Assembly: GCA_002118135.1 (NCBI GenBank)
Contig: BDIU01000081.1
Location: 5,581-69,580 of the forward strand
Source: Trebouxia sp. TZW2008
Taxonomy: Eukaryota; Chlorophyta; Trebouxiophyceae; Trebouxiales; Trebouxiaceae
Direction: 5' to 3'
Length of the DNA stretch: 64,000 nt
The notes under the pieces were generated by a model. It had not been told where the DNA came from, ran no database searches, and saw only the letters and a program-made list of their open reading frames with translations. Both the position numbers and the translations under genes were made by a program. How positions within the stretch are numbered: position 1 is the stretch's first letter; the number at the start of each line of letters is the position of its first letter. This document shows, piece after piece, positions 57,933-64,000 of this stretch.

Positions 57933-59042
57933 CTACTCAGTAGACTGAACAGTGGTGTTAGTTGAAATGAGGAAGGTCCCCTCTGCATCTTTTGCTTGCA
58001 AAACAACCTCCAGGATTGTGCCAATGGGCCAACTTGGGCCGCCTCTGACAGTTGCTGAACCATTCGCAAAGGTAGACAGCCACACCTGCAAATGGAAAAG
58101 CATCCCATGGACAGGTTGCACATGCATGGGCATATGCAGTATGAAACCATGCCAGTCTAAGTACCTGCACGTTAAGTGCACATGAGCAAGTGTCAGGCAG
58201 ATTGAGAGCATGCCGTCTGTGAATGTCGCACATGACCAGGCTCTGGATAGTGCAATGTTATGCTAGTCTGAGGTGTTGCAAATGCCATGTGGCCAGCAAC
58301 GCAGCAGCATGTGCATCAACAGAACCATAATGCAGTAATGCGTGCGTGAGTCAAAGGTCAGCATATCAAGGTCAGCTGCTGCATGCATCAAAGGCAGCTT
58401 GAGTCAAAGAACGCATGCAGCTTGTTGCTGAGGTCAAGCTTGACAAGCAGGGAGCAATGCCAGCTCAGCATGATGCTTGCTCTTCAAAAGCGCATGTCAT
58501 AGGTCAGTATACAGTCTCGACTGCAGACAGCAGGTGTATATGGAGAGTTACTGATGCAAGCAGTAATGCCATGTGTTTGCTGAAGGCAACAGACGCATGC
58601 CTGAGGTTGGCCAGTCTGATTGTGTATGAGCCAAGCAGTTTCACACTGTACAGAAGCTGCCAGCTTTAGTGTCTGCCGATTGCAGGCCTCATCATTCAAG
58701 TAGAGTGTGGCCATTGCAGGAGACGCGCCGTCCGCATCCCGTGTCTGCGATGCACTGACAGGGGGGCTGCCTGTACGCGACATGTCGGCTCAGAGAAGTG
58801 ACAAGGGCGACTTGAGAATTGCTGAACGCTTGCTTCCTGCCTGTAATTACCAGCGGCTGAGAGTCCCTCCATACATATGCATCCAGCATGTACGTCTCAG
58901 TGGCTCGTTCAACGATCGTGGGTACATCAAACACCTCTTCTGAAGCAGGTGCAGGTGCGAGACTGGGCGAGGATGCACAGATCGCAAAGACTGGGCAAAC
59001 AGACCACAACAGAAAGACTGCAAATGGCGGTGTAGCCGACAT
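57933..59042 (-). CDS. Small predicted secreted protein, unknown function
   Basis: Three exons in phase 0: 59042-58851, 58744-58652 and 58085-57933, for 145 residues. The N-terminus MSATPPFAVFLLWSVCPVFA is a good signal peptide followed by a Pro/Ala/Ser linker (SSPSLAPAPASEE). The C-terminal part (VWLSTFANGSATV, PIGTILEVVLQAKD) alternates hydrophobic and polar residues as in a beta-sandwich, and ends NTTVQSTE. An extra exon at 58164-58086 would be open but reads in a less convincing frame. An ATG at 59072 would lengthen the N-terminus. No family is recognised. Confidence 0.55.
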
Positions 59043-59391
59043 ATTCCTTGACTGCATGCAAGCAAGTTGCAAGCACTGTGCCCTCGGCTTCGCTCAGGTC
59101 TCGGTCCTCCTTTCCTTACAGGAGTTTGCATCTAGGAAGCTCAATTCGGCGAGCACACGTGGCAGCTCGAATTACTCAAGACGAAGACGAGAAAGAAGAA
59201 GAAGCTGAGGGTATGCTGGTACAAGTCAGGTGCAATTTTGACTTTTGCTTGTTGCAAGAGCGTGAGCTTTGTACGCATGCCCCACGGTCTGACGAGTTTC
59301 TGATCTCACTGCCTGACCTCAGGTCGTTCGCCTCTTCATCGCTGCTGCAATCTGTGCGAGTCTTACGGCCAAGTTTCGAGCAGACCAGGCC
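59043..59391. promoter_or_regulatory. Shared upstream region of the secreted-protein and APX-R genes
   Basis: 349 bp separate the two divergent starts. A plus-strand open frame here (ITQDEDEKEEEAE) could be 5' UTR or a minor upstream exon of APX-R, but the model starting at 59392 does not need it. Confidence 0.4.
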
Positions 59392-62300
59392 ATGAACTTA
59401 GTCCAGTCCCCGTGCCAGCAAACCATTCACCATGTCACGCCCTTCCGACCAGTGCCGGTGCAAAATCTGCGAAAGCACCAGGTTCGAGCACACCGATCAC
59501 CGTGCAGCTGCAGTGCACGCGTAGAGCCCTCAGATACAGGTACAGCAATTTTGTCCGGAAGACAGAGCACCATATTGCACTTCCAGTGTTGATTCAAATT
59601 TTGGATTGCCAGGATTGTCCAGACGGCAGCTTGTGCAGTCCCTATGTCTGCTAGCAACACCTCTACCTAGTTTGGCTTTCCCTATTGATGAAGGCAAGCT
59701 GCAAGCTCCAGACATATTGGCCTCAGTGGCGGAAGCGCCCTCATTACAGCAGGGCGTGCCTGCTGTACTTGAGGGCAAGGCAAAGGCAGCTGTGGAAATA
59801 GCTCTCAGGAAGGCAGTTGACAAACCTAAGGTACAGTAATTTCTCGTTACAAAGACACCCGATACATGGACGCTATCAATGTAATGACACAACAGCTGGA
59901 ACCAATTGCTGCTCTCTGACTGCAGCAGTGTATTTGAGTAAAGTCCATTTGATGGTCATGCGGTTTGGGTAATCAATGCAGTCATTATAAAGAGAAGCTA
60001 CTGTAGGCTCCAGCATAACCTCTTGGCTTTCAACCCTCTGATGTCTGCAGCAGTCATCTTCGATGCTCTCATTTGCTCTCAAGAATTGTTCTCTAGCCAC
60101 AGTCTGACAAGACGTCAGAATCTGTCTTGCTTGCTGCCGGAATATGTTGCAATCCTCAGCAATATTTGGGCAGCAAGCATTGAGGCATGGCATATGTCCG
60201 GCATCATGAAAGCTGCATCATCAATGCCATGCTTTCGCATTACAACAGGCACTGTCTCATGTCTTTCACACCATGTCATCACACTTCATCACATCACTGA
60301 TCAAAATGACGACCGTCGGCAGCACCAGTGATCATCAATCAGTGGCTTTGGTGCTTCAGCTGGTGTTTCATGACTCAGGGCACCTTGATTGAGCAATCAA
60401 TCCATGTTGACTGGTTTGCTGACTGACTGACTGGCTGACTGAATGACTGGTTGATTGACAAAGTGATGGATGGAATGATTGACTGATATATGACAACCAT
60501 GCAGTGTCCTGTAGTGCTTTGGCTTGTGCTGCAAGACTCAGGCACATACAGCACGGCATCAGGCAATGGCGGTGCAAACGCTCAATTCAGCATGAGCTTG
60601 ATTGCAACATTGGTCGATTGTGCAACTGACATGACTTGTCTCACGATGCAGTGTCCTGTAGTGCTTCGGCTGGTGTTCCATGACTCAGGCACATATAATA
60701 TGGCAGCAGGCAATGGCGGTGCAAACGCCTCAATTCAGCATGAGCTTGAAAGGCCAGAAAACTTTGGCCTAAGGAGAGCGTGGAAGGTCATTCAGCAGGC
60801 CATGCTAAACATACAAGGCACAGCCGCTGAGGGAGTGATTTCCTATGCTGACATGATAGCCTTGGTAGGCGCATATGCTGTTGGTCTGTGTGGAGGCCCC
60901 TTGATCAGCATACCTATAGGTGAGTTGTTGTCACTTTTCACGCCATGTGAAACACATAAGGCACACCTGCTGAAGGCGTCATTTTCTATGCTGACAAGGT
61001 GTCGTTGGTAGGCGCATACGCTGTTGCTCTGTGTGGAGGCCCATTCATCAGCATACCTATAGGTGAGTTGTTGCCGCTTTCCATGCCATGTGAAACATAT
61101 AAGGCACACCTGCTGAAGCCGTCATTTTTACTGCTGACATAATATCGTTGGTAGGCGCATACGCTGCGGGCCTTTGTGAAGGCCCCTTGATCAGCATACT
61201 TGTAGGTGAATCGCCTCTCGTGCTGACATGAATTGCATTGGTAGGCACGTATACTGTTGGTCGGTGTGGAGGCCTCATGATCAGCGTATCTATAGCTTGC
61301 CTCTTATGCTGATGTATAGCATTGGTTGGGGGGTATGCTGTTGGTCTGTGTGGAGGCCCCTTGATCAGCATACCTATGAGTGAGTCATTGCCACTCGTCA
61401 TGCCGCTTTGACCATACAAGGCACAGCTGCTGAGGGAGTTACTTCCTATGCTGACATGATAGCGCTGGTCGGCGCGTATGCTGCTGGTCTGTGTGGAGGC
61501 CCTCTGGTCAGCGTACCCATAGCTTCTTTAACTCTTGTTTGTCAGCACTAACAAAAGCACCATGCTTGTAGTTGGTGGTAAGAAGGCCTCTTGATCAGCA
61601 CACCTATTGACACGTTGGCTTCCCAGGTCACCAATGGAAAGTCTGCATGCTTGTGTTCAGCCTGTATGGAGGCCCCTTCATCAGCGTTCCCGTAGGTGAC
61701 TTGCCTTCCATGCTGACATGAATCGCATTGGTAGGCGCATATGCTGTTGGTCAGTGCAGAGGCTCCTTGATCATACCCACAACTCAATCACCTTGTCCTT
61801 GTCATCACTAACAAATGCAGCAGGCCTGTACTCAATCTGTGTGGAGGCCCCCTGATCAGCCTTTCAGTAGGTCAGTTGCCTCTTGTCCTGACACGAACCG
61901 CTAGAGGCAGCTGGCCAACTCCGAGCTGCGAGTGTCACAGCTAATCGGCTCGAACAAAGTTTTCAGCAGCAACACACATCTGTGAGCTTGCACTAGTGCT
62001 GTCAAAGTCGCATCAGTGTCACAGTTGTTGGTGGATGTAGGTTGAATAGACGCTCAGCACTCGAATACGTGATTGCCACAGCTTTTGGTGAATGCAGGGC
62101 GAATAGATGCACATCGGCCAGATGCTGTCATGTCTGTTATCGTATGCAGTTCATGATCAGTGCTACCATCCTGAGCAACATTGTTGTGAGCTTACAACCT
62201 AGCCAAGTATTATTATGTCTGTTCTGACTGTTGCAGCATGCAGGCAGAATAGATGCATCACGGCCAGATGCAACAGGCCAACTCCCAGCCGAGAACTTCA

Positions 62301-63223
62301 CAGCTGATCAGCTTAAACAGGCTTTCCAACAGCAAGGCTTGTCAGTCCAAGAATTTGTGGCGCTTGCAGGAGCTCACACTGTAATCTCACTCCTTATCTC
62401 CATTAAGCAAATGTTTCCTGCACACGCTGTAATCTGCAGCGCCTGCAAGTTGTCAGCAAATGTTGACATCCAGCAACAAAAGTATAGCATGCTTTCTTTC
62501 TTTCTTTCTTTCAGTCACTCCATTCAAATCGCATGCTAGACAGGCTCAGTAGGTCCAAACAGGCATGTACTGAGCAATCACTTAGCTCCTTTGCTGATCT
62601 GAACCATTGGATGCTTTTATGATGTGTCAATGCTGTCAGCTGCGCTGGGAGAGCTGCAACAGATATCAAAGTGAACTGTCATACCTTGCTTGATAACAGG
62701 CATGACATTGGAGGGTCTATGTAGGACAAGTTGTTTGCCTAGATGTCCCTTTTATTCATCTTTCTATTCATTTGAAACACATGCTTGACAGGCTGAGCAG
62801 CCCCAGGTAGGTACGTACCGGAGCAATCAAATGTCTCCAACCATTCTGGAGTGTACATTTTGCCCATAGCACAGCAGTCTTTCTTGGTATGTTGATTGTG
62901 AACCAGCAAACAAAAGAACTATGTGCCTGCAGTTGGGCAGCAAAGGCTTTGGGGACCCTTTGACATTTGACAATGCATACTACAAGGCGCTACTGAAGAA
63001 ACCTTGGGCAGCGCCAAATGCAGATAGCATGGCGCAAATGATTGGTCTGCCTTCAGATCATGTATTGCCAGACGATGCAGATTGCAGATCTGTCATTGAG
63101 ATGTATGCAGCAGATCAGCAGCGATTTTTCAGCGACTTTTCAGATGCATATCTCAAGCTGACTACGCTTGGTGCACGATGGCGCCCTCTCTCAGACTTAG
63201 GCGTTTTTGGGACAGGGGTCTAG
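59392..63223 (+). CDS. APX-R: Ascorbate-peroxidase-related heme peroxidase (APX-R), plastid
   Basis: Class I-related heme peroxidase that removes hydrogen peroxide. Exons: 59392-59539, 59613-59830, 60652-60919, 62244-62380 and 62933-63223, all in phase, for 353 residues. The distal site LRLVFHDSGTY gives Arg128 and His132; the proximal site ALAGAHT gives His256. YADMIALVGAYAVGLCGGP, GSKGFGDP, FDNAYYKALLKKPW and MIGLPSDHVLPDD match plant APX-R/APX6 in order, and the canonical APX distal Trp is Phe, as in that family. Residues 1-50 look like a chloroplast transit peptide (CSCSARVEPS). They are followed by SRRQLVQSLCLLATPLPS, a twin-Arg plus hydrophobic stretch like a thylakoid-lumen Tat signal. 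Exon 2 ends at a MITE. Both sides of exon 3 carry many edge copies. Confidence 0.92.
59834..60003. mobile_element. MITE-like element with TA target duplication (copy 2)
   Basis: The element is 170 bp. The left end CAGTAATTTCTCGTTACAAA and the reverse complement of the right end CAGTAGCTTCTCTTTATAAT match at about 18 of 23 positions. TA flanks both ends (59832-59833 and 60004-60005). The consensus CAGTAA-CTC-TT--AA-GAC and the length match copy 1 at 45757. The donor GT of APX-R intron 2 (59831-59832) is formed by the base before the element plus the TA duplication. Confidence 0.8.
60330..60650 (+). repeat. 5'-edge copies of APX-R exon 3
   Basis: The exon start (GCAGTGTCCTGTAGTGCTTC, CATGACTCAGGCACATA) recurs almost intact at 60500-60600, with its acceptor, and partially at 60345-60380. 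The nearer copy encodes LVLQDSGTY, losing the catalytic His (CAT to CAA). Confidence 0.9.
60960..61880 (+). repeat. About eight 3'-edge copies of APX-R exon 3
   Basis: The exon end (GCATATGCTGTTGGTCTGTG, GAGGCCCCTTGATCAGC, ATACCTATAG with donor GTGAGT) recurs near 61010, 61160, 61250, 61340, 61470, 61670, 61740 and 61845. Some copies keep the donor; several carry deletions. They occupy most of the intron before exon 4. Confidence 0.9.
61885..62135 (+). repeat. 5'-edge copies of APX-R exon 4
   Basis: Copies of the start of exon 62244-62380 (GCAGGCAGAATAGATGCATC, GGCCAGATGC, CAACTCCCAGC, ACAGCTGATC) lie at about 61905-61975, 62030-62060 and 62095-62130, upstream of the real exon. Confidence 0.8.
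62494..62514. repeat. CTTT microsatellite
   Basis: Five CTTT units in the last APX-R intron. Confidence 0.9.
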
Positions 63224-64000
63224 GCTTCTCATGGCATGAGCAGTGAACGACCTTCATTGAAATCTGTGTGGGCCATTGCTCATTAGTCGTTCAAAAATTC
63301 ATGCAATCAGCATGCAAGAAAATGCTCCATGTCAAACACTGTGCTCTACAAGGCTTAGAATGTCACTGGTTGAATTTCTGATGTCAGATGGGTTGCATGC
63401 TTTTCTGTGTCACCTTCGCACGCTGCTGAGTACCAAATGCAAGTGGATGTAACTTCTGGCCTAAGCTTGTTGCTGTCTGGCCCAAGCTTTTGGTCATCAG
63501 CCATAATGACAATTATTGCGTCAAGGTTTTGAAATGCGTCCTTTTGAGTGCAATTGCCATAAACATCCGATGTTTATGATCGATATAACATAATGTGTTA
63601 GCTGCAAGTGTCGGGCTGATTCAACAAGCTGTGTTCTTAGGTAACATACGCCTCATTACAGATATGGATGCAACGGACGTTCTACCCTGCACCACTACCT
63701 GCGGTACTTGTGCACTGACCGCATGATATGCAGCCCTTATTGTCACATTGTGTGGCGCTAGTTGCAGCACGTGTACTGTACAATGTACATTGTTGCTCCA
63801 GAACATACTGTAGCAAAACACTCAGATTGTATCAAACAAGCTCGTGCCTCTCATGACTAAAACGAACTCAATACTCACTGATAGATGAGTCTAGCGCAAC
63901 TCAAGTGCGGGGCGGTGATGAAGTCGTAGTGAAGATGTGCATGTGCCTTCTGTACATGAAAGGGAAGCAGACACTCATGAAATTCAATGCTTCCACAATC
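63224..64000. other. 3' flank of APX-R, no supported gene
   Basis: No exon with splice support was found on either strand. It should contain the APX-R 3' UTR; the rest is unassigned. Confidence 0.5.

Noticed and set aside
58086..58164. Minus-strand VLRLAWFHTAYAHA looks like a peroxidase distal site next to the APX-R gene.
   Set aside because: It lacks the following Asp-Ser-Gly and any proximal site, and the flanking frame with a clean TTTGCAG acceptor gives a better-supported secreted-protein exon.

Overview
The window is nuclear DNA of an intron-rich green-lineage eukaryote, most likely a unicellular or simple alga. The gene content is plant-like: a TPLATE/TSET subunit, a plastid APX-R peroxidase, a plant-type HR-lesion/DoxX-like membrane protein and a kinesin-12. 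Base composition is moderate and rich in TGCA and CAG/CTG words. Exons are short (about 30-660 bp) and introns are long. Chlorophyte versus streptophyte cannot be settled from this sequence alone.

Layout. 3-80 (+): C-terminal tail of a gene entering from the left. 1310-2466 (-): three-exon protein of unknown function. 2955-3897 (+): HR-like lesion-inducing family membrane protein. 4336-21619 (-): 22-exon kinesin-12, whose splice phases agree at every junction of the model. 22027-24726 (+): METTL5 rRNA m6A methyltransferase, 7 exons. 25769-49076 (-): TASH3, a very large TPLATE-complex gene with at least 30 exons and two C-terminal SH3 domains. 50347-56950 (-): coiled-coil protein of unknown function, 8 exons. 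57933-59042 (-): small predicted secreted protein. 59392-63223 (+): APX-R heme peroxidase, 5 exons. Three gene pairs start head to head across 350-490 bp (unknown/HRLI, kinesin/METTL5, secreted/APX-R). The genes do not form one pathway: cytoskeleton, endocytosis, ribosome modification and plastid redox are all represented.

The most striking property is architectural. Almost every long intron contains several diverged tandem copies of the edge of the exon beside it: part of the exon, its splice site and some adjoining intron. Copies of an exon's 5' edge lie upstream of the real exon, and copies of its 3' edge lie downstream. Partial copies lack one splice site, so they can be spliced out, and reading frames survive across the annotated exons. 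This edge duplication explains most of the intron length here and, in places, in-frame coding repeats. In addition, two 167-170 bp TA-flanked inverted-repeat elements (MITE-like) sit exactly at 5' splice sites, and a third weaker relative lies at another donor. These are candidate donor-associated, introner-like elements.

Exon coordinates come from reading splice sites, phase and protein similarity by eye; no RNA evidence was available.
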